A stretch of 64,000 bases of DNA from Winogradskya humida (GTDB taxonomy: Bacteria > Actinomycetota > Actinomycetes > Mycobacteriales > Micromonosporaceae): the NCBI RefSeq assembly GCF_016862215.1, contig NZ_BOMN01000115.1, positions 62,001 to 126,000 on the forward strand, in the 5' to 3' direction. A model generated the notes under the pieces. The model had not been told where the DNA came from. It saw nothing but the letters and a program-made list of their open reading frames with translations, and did not search any database. The position numbers were made by a program, and so were the translations under genes. Of this stretch, positions 7,333-16,722 are shown in pieces; the first letter of the stretch is position 1, and each line of letters begins with the position of its first letter.

Positions 7333-8550
7333 GTGGTCGTCGGTGCGGGCCACGCCGGCCTGGCCGCGAGCCGCTTCCTCAGCGACCGGTCGATCGACCA
7401 CGTCGTCCTCGAACGGGGCGAGGTGGCCAACTCGTGGCGGCGCGAGCGGTGGGACTCCCTGCGGCTGCTCACGCCCAACTGGCTGAGCAGCCTGCCGGGC
7501 CATCACTACGCCGGCCCGGACCCCGACGGATACATGACGATGGGCGAGGTCGTCGAGTTCATCGAGGACTTCGCCGTCGCCGCACGCGCTCCGGTGCGGA
7601 CGCGCACCGACGTCACGTCGGTGCGCCTCGCCGGCGACGGATACCAGGTCACGACGAACCAGGGCGAGCTGCGGTGCCGGTCGGTGGTGCTCGCGGGAGG
7701 TGCCTGCAACGTGGCGACGGTCCCCGCGTTCGCCGCCGCCGTGCCGGCCTCCGTCGCCCAGCTGACGCCCCTCGACTACCGCGGGCCCGCCCAGCTCCCG
7801 GCCGGTGGGGTGCTCGTCGTCGGCGCGTCGGCCACCGGGGTCCAGCTCGCCGCCGAGCTGCAACGATCCGGCCGGCAGGTCACCCTCGCGGTCGGGGAGC
7901 ACGTCCGGCTGCCCCGCGTCTACCGCAAACGCGACGTGCTCTGGTGGATGCACGGGTCAGGCGTGTGGGACCAGCGCTACGACGAGGTCGACGACCTCAC
8001 CCGGGCCCGCCGGCTGCCGTCGCCGCAGCTGGCCGGCACCCCGGAGCGTGCCACCCTCGACCTCAACGCGCTGACCGCCCAGGGCGTCGAACTGGTCGGC
8101 CGGTGGGCGGCGGTGCGGGACGGCGACGCGCTGTTCTCCGGCGGCCTGCGCAACGTGTGCTCCCTCGCCGACCTCAAGATGAGACGCTTGCTCGCGACGT
8201 TCGACGAGTGGGCGCGCACGACCGGCCGCGAGGGCGAGGCAGGCCCGCCCGAGGAGTTCGCGCCGACCGCGGTGCCGGCGGCGACCCGGCTGCGGCTCGA
8301 CCTGACCGGCGGCGAGATCGGCTCGATCATCTGGGCGACCGGGTTCCGCCCCGAATACGGCTGGCTGGACGTCCCGGTGCTCGACGACAAGGGCCGGCTG
8401 CGGCACGAGGGCGGAATTCTCGATCCACCCGGACTGTACGCACTCGGCCTGCCCCTGCTGCGACGGCGCCGATCGTCGTTCCTCAACGGCATCGAGGACG
8501 ACGCCCGCGCCGTGACCGATCACCTGGCGCGGTGGCTACCCGTGCGCTGA
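7333..8550 (+). CDS. FAD/NAD(P)-dependent oxidoreductase (flavin monooxygenase-like)
   Basis: The 405-aa protein has two dinucleotide folds: FAD-binding VVGAGHAGLAASRFL at the very N-terminus and NADPH-binding VVGASATGVQLAAEL near residue 160. An ATGFRP motif follows near residue 337, as in the CzcO/flavin monooxygenase group. GTG 7333 is the only in-frame start near the fold; it leaves just two residues before the first strand, so the true start may be non-canonical or slightly upstream. It lies 31 bases after the OsmC stop and may share its transcript. Substrate unknown. Confidence 0.85.
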   Translation: MVVGAGHAGLAASRFLSDRSIDHVVLERGEVANSWRRERWDSLRLLTPNWLSSLPGHHYAGPDPDGYMTMGEVVEFIEDFAVAARAPVRTRTDVTSVRLAGDGYQVTTNQGELRCRSVVLAGGACNVATVPAFAAAVPASVAQLTPLDYRGPAQLPAGGVLVVGASATGVQLAAELQRSGRQVTLAVGEHVRLPRVYRKRDVLWWMHGSGVWDQRYDEVDDLTRARRLPSPQLAGTPERATLDLNALTAQGVELVGRWAAVRDGDALFSGGLRNVCSLADLKMRRLLATFDEWARTTGREGEAGPPEEFAPTAVPAATRLRLDLTGGEIGSIIWATGFRPEYGWLDVPVLDDKGRLRHEGGILDPPGLYALGLPLLRRRRSSFLNGIEDDARAVTDHLARWLPVR

Positions 8551-8572
8551 CCTCGTTCACCCGGGGTTTCCT

Positions 8573-10051
8573 TTACCCGGCGGGGACCATGGCCGCGAGC
8601 AGGGCCTCGACCGGGGTGGTGGCGAAACCGACGCGGGCATCGCTCGCGCCGTAGGGCATCCAGAGCAGTCCGTCGTGGATCAGCGAACCGCAGGAGTACA
8701 CGACGTTGGGTACGTATCCCTCACGTTCGCTCTCGTCGGGGGCGAGGAGGGCGTCGGGCAGCTCGGCGATGACCCGCTCCGGCCGCTCCAGGTCCAGCAG
8801 CAGCGCGCTGATCACGTACCGGCGCATCGGCCCGACACCGTGGGTGATGACCAGCCAGCCCGCGTCGGTCTCCAACGGCGAGCCGCAGTTGCCGGTCTGG
8901 ATCAGCTCCCAGCTGCGGGCCGGCCCGTGCAACGGGGTCGGCGGCTGCCAGCGGGCCCGGTCGTCGAGCTCGGTCAGGCCGGTGGTCTCGCCGTCGGTGC
9001 GGCACAGGGCGAGCCGGCGGCCACCGACGGTCCGCGGGAACAACGCGATGCCCTTGTTGCGCACACCCGGCCCGCGCATCGGGTCTATCTCGAAATGCCG
9101 CAGATCGGGGCTGCTGAGCGTTCGAGCGGCGATGGAATGGCCGTCGTAGGCTGTGTACGTCGCCCGGTAGCTCGCCACACCGTTGTCATCGACGAAGCGT
9201 ACGAAACGGGCGTCCTCCATGCCGTTGCTCTCCATCGGCGTGGCCGGCCACAACACCCGCTGATGCAGCGCGGAATCCTCCGGGAATTCAGCCGCATAGC
9301 TCGCCGCATTGGTACGCCGTAACTGCTCGAGTGTCCGCTGCGAATTCTCCCGCGTGTGCAGGTCCGCCGGCAGACTGCCCAGCACCTGCTCGAAAGTGGC
9401 CTCGTCGAACTGCGCGGGCAGGGCCTCCAGCAGCGTGCCGGACACCTCGTTGTCCCAGCCGTCATCCGCCATTCCCGCGGCGAGCAGATCCCGGCGGTAC
9501 CACGCGGGTGCGCGCAGACCGGTGATCAGGGGCCCGGACCGCTCGGCGACCTCGAGCCGGGTGCCCGGTCCCAGGACGGCGGTGGCGAAGCCGATGGACG
9601 ACAGGTGTCCCTCGCCGATCTGACGCAGGCTGATCGCCGCGCGCAATTGGCCTGCGGCGAGCCCGGACTGGTCGGGATGGGCGACGACGGACGGATTGCA
9701 CAGCGCGGCCGCCTCCACGGCGTACTCATGGGTGAAATAGGCGCCGACGAGCAACCGCTGGGCGCGCGACAGGTGCTCGGCGCGTTCCGCGCGGTGGCGT
9801 ACGAGGTCGAAATGGTGTAGAAAGGTGCCCCGCAGATCCTGGTGCCGGTGCTCGAACCGTTCGATCGTCTCCTCGAGCAATTGGTCGACAGCATCGGCGG
9901 GCAGGTCGGCGATCCGGTCGATGAGCGCGTGTGCCCGGCTCCGCACCACCGCGGCGTCCTCACCCGGCACGAACAGCTTGACAATGACGCGTTGCGGATC
10001 GGGGCTCAGCCCCACGTGTTGCCGGTTCACCGTTTCCGTCCTGAATGTCAT
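8573..10051 (-). CDS. Glycoside hydrolase family 130-like protein (mannoside phosphorylase type)
   Basis: The 492-aa protein has an alpha-helical N-terminal half and a five-bladed beta-propeller C-terminal half. It has GMEDARFVRF (the ED/R phosphate-binding region), NKGIALFPR, TGNCGSP and YSCGSLIHDGLLWMPYGASD, all typical of GH130. The family phosphorolyses or hydrolyses beta-mannosides. The long N-terminal extension fits the actinobacterial subgroup. It faces the flavin oxidoreductase tail to tail and is divergent from the M1 peptidase. Activity is family-level inference. Confidence 0.82.
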   Translation of the reverse strand: MTFRTETVNRQHVGLSPDPQRVIVKLFVPGEDAAVVRSRAHALIDRIADLPADAVDQLLEETIERFEHRHQDLRGTFLHHFDLVRHRAERAEHLSRAQRLLVGAYFTHEYAVEAAALCNPSVVAHPDQSGLAAGQLRAAISLRQIGEGHLSSIGFATAVLGPGTRLEVAERSGPLITGLRAPAWYRRDLLAAGMADDGWDNEVSGTLLEALPAQFDEATFEQVLGSLPADLHTRENSQRTLEQLRRTNAASYAAEFPEDSALHQRVLWPATPMESNGMEDARFVRFVDDNGVASYRATYTAYDGHSIAARTLSSPDLRHFEIDPMRGPGVRNKGIALFPRTVGGRRLALCRTDGETTGLTELDDRARWQPPTPLHGPARSWELIQTGNCGSPLETDAGWLVITHGVGPMRRYVISALLLDLERPERVIAELPDALLAPDESEREGYVPNVVYSCGSLIHDGLLWMPYGASDARVGFATTPVEALLAAMVPAG

Positions 10052-10108
10052 GAATGCCTTTCGATTACGGGTGTCGATATTTGAATGCCGGGCGTAACGT
10101 CCACGACC

Positions 10109-11692
10109 ATGACAGCGTTGATAGGTAAACGTCTCCGCGTTGCCCTAGTGGCCGGCGCCACCGTGCTCGTTACGGTCGCCGGGTCCGTCTCTCCGGCGTA
10201 CGCGGCAGGCAGCGCTCCCTCACCCGGAGCGCCCGGTCTCGGGGACCGGCTCTATCCGTTGCTCGGCAACGGGGGTTACGACGTTCAGAACTATGACCTG
10301 AGCCTGACATACAAGGCGAAGGATCCGAAACAGACCGTGACGGGTGACGTCACCCTCACCGCGGTCGCGACCCAGGGGCTCTCCCGGTTCGACCTGGACT
10401 TCGGCGGCGAATCGGTGCGGGCGGTGTCGGTCAACGGACACCGGGCCGCATTCTCCCGCTCCGGCGACGAACTGGTCGTCACGCCCCGCCGCGCGCTGCG
10501 CAAGGGCAGCACGTTCCGGGTCACCGTCAGCGGGTTCGCCGCGACCCCGATCCCGGCGAACGCCGACTCGCCGGTCGGCTTCGTGAGCACGGCGGACGGC
10601 ACCGTCCTCGCCGGTCAACCGGACACCTCCCACCTGCTGTTCCCCGGCAACGACCACCCCCGCGACAAGGCGACGTACACCATCACCCTCACCGTCCCGA
10701 AGGGCTGGACGGCGGTCGCCAACGGACGGCACCTGCGCGACCGGGCCCGCGGCGGTTACGTCTCGTCCAGCTTCCGCGAGTCGCAGCCGATGGCCAGCGA
10801 ACTGGTCCAGGTCGTCGCCGGTGACTTCGCCGTCCACACCCAGCCCGCGGTCAACGGCACCCCGATCCGCGACGTCGTACCCACCCGGCTCGCGGCCTCC
10901 CTGCTCCCCAAGATCGAGGCGGAGCGGTCCCAGCTGACCTGGATGGAGTCGAAGGTCGGCCGGTACCCGCTGGAGAACTACGGCTCGCTGGTCATCGACG
11001 CCAACCTCGGCTTCGCGCTCGAGACCCAGACCCTTTCGCTGTACGACACGGGCCTGTTCGGGCTGCCCGCGTACATCCTGAATCCGATCATGACCCACGA
11101 GCTCGCCCACCAGTGGTTCGGAGACAGCGTCGCCCCCTCCGCCTGGAGCGACGTCTGGCAGAACGAGGGCCACGCCACCTGGTACGAACTCACCTACGCC
11201 GACGAGACCGGCACCCTCGAGCAGTACACCGGTGCGGCCGACCTGGACTCGTACTTCAAGGATGTCTACACCGCCGGCGACCGCTACCGCGCCCGCTACG
11301 GCCCGGTTGCCCACCCGCTGAAGGCCGACTCCATCTGGGACGTCTTCAACCCCAACGTGTACGACGGCGGCGCCCTCGCCCTCTACGCCCTGCGGCAGAA
11401 GGTCGGCAACGCCACGTTCCAGCGAATCGAACGCGCCTGGGTGAGCAAGTACCGCGGCCGATCCGCCTCGACCGCCGACTTCGCCGCCCTCGCGTCCAAG
11501 GTGTCCGGCCAGAACCTGCGCGGCTTCCTCAACGACTGGCTGTACGGCACCACCACCCCGGCCATGCCCGGTCACCCCGACTGGACCGTAACACCGGCCA
11601 CCGCCGCCTCCCCAGCTGCGGCGGCCAAGGCGCAGGCCGCCGAGGACGCGGTCACCGCCCGCCTGCGCAGACTCATCCCCGCAGGCCACTGA
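10109..11692 (+). CDS. Secreted M1 family metallopeptidase
   Basis: The 527-aa protein begins with an export signal: positive MTALIGKRLR, a hydrophobic segment, and cleavage near AYAAGSA. The M1 gluzincin zinc site is complete: HELAH at about residue 330 and the second Glu in QNEGHATW 19 residues later. The family's GxMEN exopeptidase motif is replaced by FALETQT, as in a secreted actinobacterial subgroup. ATG 10109 is preferred to 10085 because it gives a normal signal peptide. It stands alone and likely digests peptides outside the cell. Confidence 0.92.
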   Translation: MTALIGKRLRVALVAGATVLVTVAGSVSPAYAAGSAPSPGAPGLGDRLYPLLGNGGYDVQNYDLSLTYKAKDPKQTVTGDVTLTAVATQGLSRFDLDFGGESVRAVSVNGHRAAFSRSGDELVVTPRRALRKGSTFRVTVSGFAATPIPANADSPVGFVSTADGTVLAGQPDTSHLLFPGNDHPRDKATYTITLTVPKGWTAVANGRHLRDRARGGYVSSSFRESQPMASELVQVVAGDFAVHTQPAVNGTPIRDVVPTRLAASLLPKIEAERSQLTWMESKVGRYPLENYGSLVIDANLGFALETQTLSLYDTGLFGLPAYILNPIMTHELAHQWFGDSVAPSAWSDVWQNEGHATWYELTYADETGTLEQYTGAADLDSYFKDVYTAGDRYRARYGPVAHPLKADSIWDVFNPNVYDGGALALYALRQKVGNATFQRIERAWVSKYRGRSASTADFAALASKVSGQNLRGFLNDWLYGTTTPAMPGHPDWTVTPATAASPAAAAKAQAAEDAVTARLRRLIPAGH

Positions 11693-11764
11693 CCGATCCT
11701 CCGGGTCCGCCGGTCCGCCGGTCCGCGCAGTCGTCGGGCCGGCGGGCCGGCGCCGCAGCGACCC

Positions 11765-12325
11765 GGCCGATGGCGTGGACCGTGTTGTGGGCGCGGTTGA
11801 GCTGCTACTGGACATCGGTCCATGATCGGCTCGTCGGATTTCTGAACGCGACGGTGATGGTGGCCCTGTTCGCCTTCGTAGCCCAGCTCGCCGAGGACGC
11901 GCAGCTGGTCGCCGGTCCACGCGGTGAGCAGCGGCGGGATGCCATGATGGCGCCGGGCGGTGGCGTCGTGTCCCCGGCCAGGACGCACGGGCGAGATCCC
12001 GAGCGGCCAGCCATCCGGTGCGGTGACGACCTGCACGTTCCCGCCGTGGTTGTCGTGCTCTCCCGACCACTGAAGATCGACTCCAGGTGCCGGGCCCGAC
12101 GTGCGGCACCGGTCAATGTCGATCAGGGTGCCGTCGATGGTGCCGTGGGAGTAGCCGCAGTCGTAGCGCCGGCAGAGTTGAGGCCGGGAGCCCGACCACC
12201 GATCAGGGTGAGGCCTTCGTACAGGTAGGCATAGCCGGTAGAGCGGCTGGCCTGATTGTCGACGGCCCGCTCAGTGATCCGGGTGCCATCGACCAGCCGG
12301 GGCAGGACCAGGACGGCCTACCGGT
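11765..12325 (-). pseudogene. IS5-type transposase remnant with frameshifts and an internal stop
   Basis: The minus strand carries an HTH-like stretch (TRITERAVDNQASRSTGYAYLYEG), then in another frame TIDGTLIDIDRCR and DLQWSGEHDNHGGNVQVV, then DGWPL, RPGRGHDAT, LGELGYEGE. These are the DDE core segments of IS5-family transposases common in actinomycetes. The frame changes near 12170 and again after GYEGE (ATITVAF continues in a different frame). A TAG interrupts the homology before QLNRAHNTVHAIG, and the expected C-terminus is absent. The transposase is clearly dead. Inverted repeats could not be recognised. Confidence 0.8.
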
Positions 12326-12654
12326 AGCAGCCCAGCGACCAGGCTCCGACCCTGGTCCCGAGTCGCCGGCAGCAGAGTCAAAGCCATGGCTCGTAGCGCG
12401 GCTGCCGGCGCGTCTTTTCGCGGCAGAGGACCACGCCATTGATCCCTCCTATAGGTGTGTCCGTTGTGTAGGAGTCTACCGGTAGCCGTCGGTGAGGATT
12501 GCGGCTCGTTTGGTGCGAGAAGGTCCCAACCGGCGGCGAGTTCCGTTTCCGTGGCCATGGCAAGGAACTGGTGCAGGAATGGCTCCAGGAAGGTTCCAGG
12601 AAAGGATCGGAGGTGAACGGGTGTCGCGTCATAGCCAGGGCGGTCCGGTGCTGG
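12326..12654. other. 329-bp stretch without a recognisable gene
   Basis: No reading frame here has credible coding character. It probably includes the decayed 5' part of the IS5-type element, but nothing that can be named. Confidence 0.3.
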
Positions 12655-13017
12655 CTAGCAGGCAGCCGCGTACTTCATTCGCCAGCGGTCGGTGAACCGA
12701 GCCCAGCCGAAAAGTTCACCGGCGGCACGCCTGCGGTCACGTTCGTATTCAGCATCAGCCTGCGCCCGCCTGGCGTTCGCCTCCTGGAACAACGCACGTG
12801 CGGCCTCGATCCACACGAGCTTGCCATCCGGCGTCCGGGCCTCAGGAGAGTCACGCCGTAGCCGGGCGGTATGGCCGAGAGCTTTCCCGAAAGCCCGCCG
12901 GACCCGGTGCCCACGCCGGAACCCTTCTGTCGCCGCGGAGTAGTTCCGATGTCGCGTCGGGTCACGCATCCACGCCAATTCGACGGACGTAAAAATCTCC
13001 AGCTGAGCAAATCTCAT
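12655..13017 (-). CDS. Hypothetical basic protein
   Basis: This 120-aa Arg-rich protein begins MRFAQLEIFTSVELAW and ends WARFTDRWRMKYAAAC. I recognise no domain. Its alternating charged helices suggest a small all-alpha, possibly nucleic-acid-binding protein. ATG 13017 is preceded immediately by GAGGGA; longer in-frame starts (13041, 13089) have no RBS. It lies between IS remnants, so it may be accessory or itself a remnant. Confidence 0.45.
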   Translation of the reverse strand: MRFAQLEIFTSVELAWMRDPTRHRNYSAATEGFRRGHRVRRAFGKALGHTARLRRDSPEARTPDGKLVWIEAARALFQEANARRAQADAEYERDRRRAAGELFGWARFTDRWRMKYAAAC

Positions 13018-13321
13018 TCCCTCATTCTTCGCAGACGGTTTCATGATCGGAAGGGCTGAGCGTGCCATTGCAGGGTTGATAGGGATCACACCGATTTTAA
13101 TGGCGGATGGTGAGTATCCGGATGGCCGTTATGCTGGTGAGAGCGGCGATCCTGGGCACCCAGAGGTGTGAGACTTCCGAGTAGCGACTCGAGTGCTCAG
13201 GGTCTGGGGCACACCGTCCTTTGTGGACGCAGCGGAACCGTGTGTGGTGTAGCGGTAGAGAGCAGAACCCCGGTAGGAAACAAACTGTCCACAGAACACT
13301 TCACAACAGGGGATCGGGGCT
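13018..13321. other. 304-bp stretch left of the IS3 element
   Basis: No gene is evident. The part at 13235-13275 superficially looks like a tRNA D-arm but has no T-arm. It may be flanking DNA of the IS. Confidence 0.3.
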
Positions 13322-13396
13322 TGCCCCCCGGATCTTGGACACGGGGTTTATGCGACCGCTGCGAGCGTAGCTCGCGTCGTGGTGGTGCGTTCGTAG

Positions 13397-13431
13397 GTGA
13401 TCAGTGATCAGTGATCAGTGATCAGTGATCG
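13397..13431. repeat. Five tandem copies of the heptamer GTGATCA
   Basis: GTGATCA is repeated four times exactly from 13397, followed by a fifth copy with one mismatch (GTGATCG). It lies at the 3' end of orfB in the IS3 element. Probably a slippage expansion. Confidence 0.9.
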
Positions 13432-13968
13432 TTGTCCGGGCCGGGAGTGGCGGCGGATGGTGTCGTAGCGGTGTAGCCAGCGCAAACTGGTGAGCCGGGC
13501 TTCGCGTTCGTCGGTGAACGCGCGCCGGCCTTGCAGGGCTTCTCGTTGTGGTCGGAATGAAAGATCGCCCCGTCGAGGCTGCCACACGTCCGCCGGGCGG
13601 CGGTGAGAGCGTCGATGATCAGATCGGTGGGCATGTTGCCGGCGATCGCCCAGCCGGCCAGACGCCGCGAGTGCAGGTCGATAACCGTTGCCAGGTTGAA
13701 GGAATCCGCGTTCACCGACCGGTAGGTAGGTGATGTCACCGACGTAACGCTGGTTGACCGCGTCGGCGGTGAAGTCACGGCCGATCAGATCCGGTGCCTT
13801 GCTCGCGGCCGGGTCCGGAATGGTGGTCGTGACCCCGGCGGCGTAAGCGCAGTCCTTGCACGCCGAAGCGGCGCATGACCCGGGCGACTCGCTTGTGGTT
13901 CACCGGCTGGCCGGCGTCGTGGAGCTCGGCGGTGACCCGTGGTGCGCCGTAGGTGTCGTCCGACAGTG
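13397..13968 (-). pseudogene. IS3-family transposase orfB, 5'-replaced and internally deleted
   Basis: The minus strand has the OrfB segments DDTYGAPRVTAELHDAG, NHKRVARVMRRFGV, then the integrase core LATVIDLHSRRLAGWAI and DGAIFHSDH (second catalytic Asp). After SDH the expected QYTS...ESFN stretch with the third catalytic Glu is missing. The sequence jumps, with a frame change, to the C-terminal EALQGRRAFTDEREARL...RRHSRPGQ. Small frame changes also occur near 13725-13780. The product cannot be catalytically active. Confidence 0.8.
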
Positions 13969-13969
13969 C

Positions 13970-14416
13970 TCCTACGACCGGAGCACTGACCGGATGCCCC
14001 GCCGCGTTCAACTCCCGAGCAAGATCCCGCAGCGACGCCGTGGTCCAGCGCAGCGCAGAGACCGGACAACCGGCCTCCCGCGGCTCGATCAGCGCCTGCA
14101 GCGCCGGCCGCAGGCCAGGATCACGCTCGGTCGCTGGCTTGCGTCCGCCACCGGCGCGGCGCACCCGTCCCAGCACCGGCGCGCCACCAGCAAGTTCAGC
14201 ACGTCCCCGCGCGATCGTCGGCGCCGACACCTCTGCCAGCCGGGCCACCGCGGCGATCCCGCCGTGTCCGAGCGCACCTGCCTCGCCCGCCAGGAACAAC
14301 CGGCGCTGCCGCTCGTTCAGGTGCGGCAACAAGGCGGCGATCTTTGCATCGAGAACCGCTATGACCGCCTCCGAGATCGTCACCCACGCCAAATGCCACA
14401 GTGGATACTGGCGCAT
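13970..14416 (-). pseudogene. ISAzo13-type transposase N-terminal fragment inside the IS3 element
   Basis: The first ~145 residues (VLDAKIAALLPHLNERQRRL, LFLAGEAGALGHGGIAAVARL, GGGRKPATERDPGL, SALRWTTASLRDLARELN) match the N-terminal region of ISAzo13-family transposases. At about 13970 the same frame switches to IS3 OrfB sequence (DDTYGAPRVTAELHDAG). The ISAzo13 catalytic part is absent. The open frame makes an in-frame chimera of two unrelated transposase families. Confidence 0.78.
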
Positions 14417-14449
14417 CGAAGAATCTGGCAGTTAATTCCTTACGCGTCC

Positions 14450-14743
14450 TCACCAGCGCGTCTCCCCGGCGAAATACCGGGCCGCCTTCCGCAGGATGTC
14501 GCGTTCTTTCAGCTTACGGACCCGCCGGCGCAATGCGGTGTTCTCGTCCTCGACCGAGCCCGCCGCCGCGGGTGGCCGTGTCATACCGGGTGTGGTCCCG
14601 CGCCGCTGGTAATCGGCACGAACCCAGCTACGTAACGTCTCCCGGTTCACGCTCAGGTCATCCGCGATCGCCGCACCGGGCCGGGACCGGTACAGCGCGC
14701 CCGCGTCGGCCTTGAACTGCTGCGGGTAATGCTTGTTCGCCAT
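14450..14743 (-). CDS. IS3-family transposase orfA
   Basis: This 97-aa protein has an N-terminal HTH (HYPQQFKADAGALY...IADDLSVNRETLRSWVR) and a C-terminal leucine-zipper-like region ending in LKERDILRKAARYFAGETRW, the standard IS3 OrfA layout. The C-terminal slippage region where an OrfAB fusion would form is followed not by orfB but by foreign sequence. It appears intact but has no partner. Confidence 0.88.
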   Translation of the reverse strand: MANKHYPQQFKADAGALYRSRPGAAIADDLSVNRETLRSWVRADYQRRGTTPGMTRPPAAAGSVEDENTALRRRVRKLKERDILRKAARYFAGETRW

Positions 14744-14812
14744 GGTGTTCCCGGACTCCTGATCTACCAGGACCTCACGATCCCAGTTTCAAGTGTCCAA
14801 GATCAGGGGGCA

Positions 14813-16060
14813 ACGCCCCAACCTGGTCGGCCCGCCACGGCGGGAGCCAAAGTTGTCGTACCCCGGTTCTATGGTCTGGGGATGCTGCTTCCGGAGGCGT
14901 TGGAATTCCCGGCGGCGACGAAGACGCTGCCCAGCTGGGTCGTGCTTCCCGCCCTGCCGGCGATCCTGCTGCGTGACGGCGACGGCGGCGGCCACGGCGG
15001 CGATGATGATGGCGGCGGGCGGGGGTTGCCTGAGATCGCCGTGCGGCGGCTGCTGGGGTTGTTGACGCTGTCCACGTTCGTCGATCAGCATCCCGCTCTT
15101 CCGCCGGCGCGTGCCGCGTGTGATCCGGCGAGCCTGGCGGCTTTCTCCTGGGCGCTCTATGAGCAGTGGCGGGCGGCGGGCTCACCGCCCGATGACAAGC
15201 ATGCCATGCTCGCGCTGACCCTGCTCGGCGACGAGTCGGCGGTGTCGGCGGTGGCGGCGTTGTTCCCCGAGTGGTCCTACGGCACTGCTGCGCGGGTGAG
15301 CACCGAGGTTGAGATGCTCGGCGCGATCGGCACCGACGTGGCCCTGAGCCGCCTGCAGCACTTCGCGCGGACGGCGGAGCACAAGGGCCTTCGCAGGCAG
15401 GCCAGGGAGAAGCTGCACGAGATCGCCCGGCGTCGCGAGCTGAGCGACGCTGAGCTGGCCGACCGGCTCGTTCCCGATCTGGGCCTCGATGCCCGGGGGC
15501 GCCGGGTCTTCGACTACGGCCCGCGGCAGTTCGTGGTCACCCTCGACCAGTTCCTGCGGCCCGTCGTCAGCGACACCACCGGGAGGCGGCTGCCCGGCCT
15601 GCCCCGGCCCAGGGTCGCGGAGGCCGCGGCGGCTGCGGTGGCCAGGGAGGAATTCGCCGCGTTCAAGAAGGAAGCGCGGGTCTTCGCCGTCGAGCGGCTG
15701 CGGGCGCTGGAGGACGCGATGCTCGGTGGTCGCATCTGGACGCTGACCGACCTGCGGGCGCTTGTCCTCGATCACCCGGTGGTGCGTAGTGCGGGCCGGG
15801 CACTGGTCTGGCAGGTGATGGGCGGCCCGTCGTTCCGGGTGGCCGAGGACCACTCGTATGCCGACATCCGCGACGAGACGGTGACCCTGTCGCCCGACGC
15901 CCGGGTCCGGCTGTTTCATCAGGCGTTCGCCGAGAAGAAGAGCGCGATCTGGGCGGGCATCTTCACCGACTACGAGATCATCCAGCCGTTCCCGCAGCTC
16001 TCCCGCACGTTCGACTGCCTCGACCTGGCATCGGCACCCAGCTACCTCGACGCATCCTAG
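14813..16060 (+). pseudogene. DUF4132 protein gene, truncated at the IS3 right end
   Basis: From the base after the IS edge a frame runs for about 415 codons. Its C-terminal half (residues after RGRRVFDYGPRQFVV, including ADIRDETVTLSPDARVRLFHQ) matches the DUF4132 domain of large WGR/MolR-like proteins. Ahead of it is a helical HEAT-like region (LALTLLGDESAVSAVAALF). Full-length proteins of this family are typically much longer, so the 5' half is missing. An ATG at 14882 could still allow translation. The stop overlaps the convergent TetR stop (CTAG). Confidence 0.75.
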
Positions 16061-16701
16061 GGGGTCAGGCCCGCCGCGGTGGCGGCGATCATCCGGGTGA
16101 GGGTGGGGCGGAAGGGTGGGAAGACCTGGGCGATCTCCGGTTCGCGTTCGTACAGCTCGCGCAGGGCCTGCGGGGGGCGGGTCAGCGGGAACAGTTTCGC
16201 GACGAACGCGCTGGACGCCATGACCAGGGCGGCGCCGTCCTTGTTCGCCATGGGCGGGCAGGCCGCGGCGATGCTCAGGCCGACCCGCATGTACGTGTCG
16301 ATGGCCCACAGCTTGTAGTCCCGCAGCACCTCCGCGGTCACGTTGTGCTCGAACATCGTCTCCGCGTGCGTGGTGAGGTCGCAGTACAGGGGCCGGTCGA
16401 CGTACGCGTCCGCGAGCGCGGCCGCCGTCGCGCCGGCCCCGCTCGCGTCCCGCAGCGCGGCGGTCGCGGCGGCTGCCCAGTCCGAGCCCGCCTGCATCGT
16501 GAGGCGCAGGTAGATCTCCTCGCGGGTGCCGAAGTAGCGCAGCACGTTCGACTTCGCCAGCCCGACCGCCGTGGCGATGTCGCCCAGGCTGACCCAGGCG
16601 ACGCCCGAGCGCAGCGCGAGCTCCCGGGCGGCGTCGAGGATCGCCTCGCGCCGCTGGTCCTTCTGGTCCGGGCGCCGGGCCCGCTGGAATGGCGCCTGCA
16701 T
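16057..16701 (-). CDS. TetR family transcriptional regulator
   Basis: The 214-aa protein has an N-terminal TetR HTH (REAILDAARELALRSGVAWVSLGDIATAVGLAKSNVLRYFGTREEIY, residues about 17-62) and a helical ligand-binding domain. It is divergent from the NTF2-like gene, and the 43-bp near-perfect palindrome between the starts is the obvious operator. It likely represses both itself and its neighbour until a small molecule binds. Confidence 0.93.
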   Translation of the reverse strand: MQAPFQRARRPDQKDQRREAILDAARELALRSGVAWVSLGDIATAVGLAKSNVLRYFGTREEIYLRLTMQAGSDWAAAATAALRDASGAGATAAALADAYVDRPLYCDLTTHAETMFEHNVTAEVLRDYKLWAIDTYMRVGLSIAAACPPMANKDGAALVMASSAFVAKLFPLTRPPQALRELYEREPEIAQVFPPFRPTLTRMIAATAAGLTP

Positions 16702-16722
16702 GGCAAGAATCTAACCGACCTG

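Larger units (their letters stand above)
13322..14812 (-). mobile_element. IS3-family element with TG...CA ends, internally rearranged
   Basis: The ends form imperfect inverted repeats. The left end reads TGCCCCCCGGATCTTGGACAC from 13322. The right end, read on the other strand from 14812, is TGCCCCCTGATCTTGGACAC. The TG...CA termini and the leftward orfA/orfB order are typical of IS3. I see no direct target repeat at the edges. Inside, orfA looks intact, but the 5' part of orfB is replaced by ISAzo13-type sequence and its 3' part has a deletion, so the element cannot move by itself. Its right end cuts into a DUF4132 gene. Confidence 0.8.

Noticed and set aside
13235-13310. tRNA gene (GGTGTAGCGGTAGAG looks like a D-arm)
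   Set aside because: No anticodon stem of the right size and no GGTTCGAAT-type T-arm follow at the proper distance.
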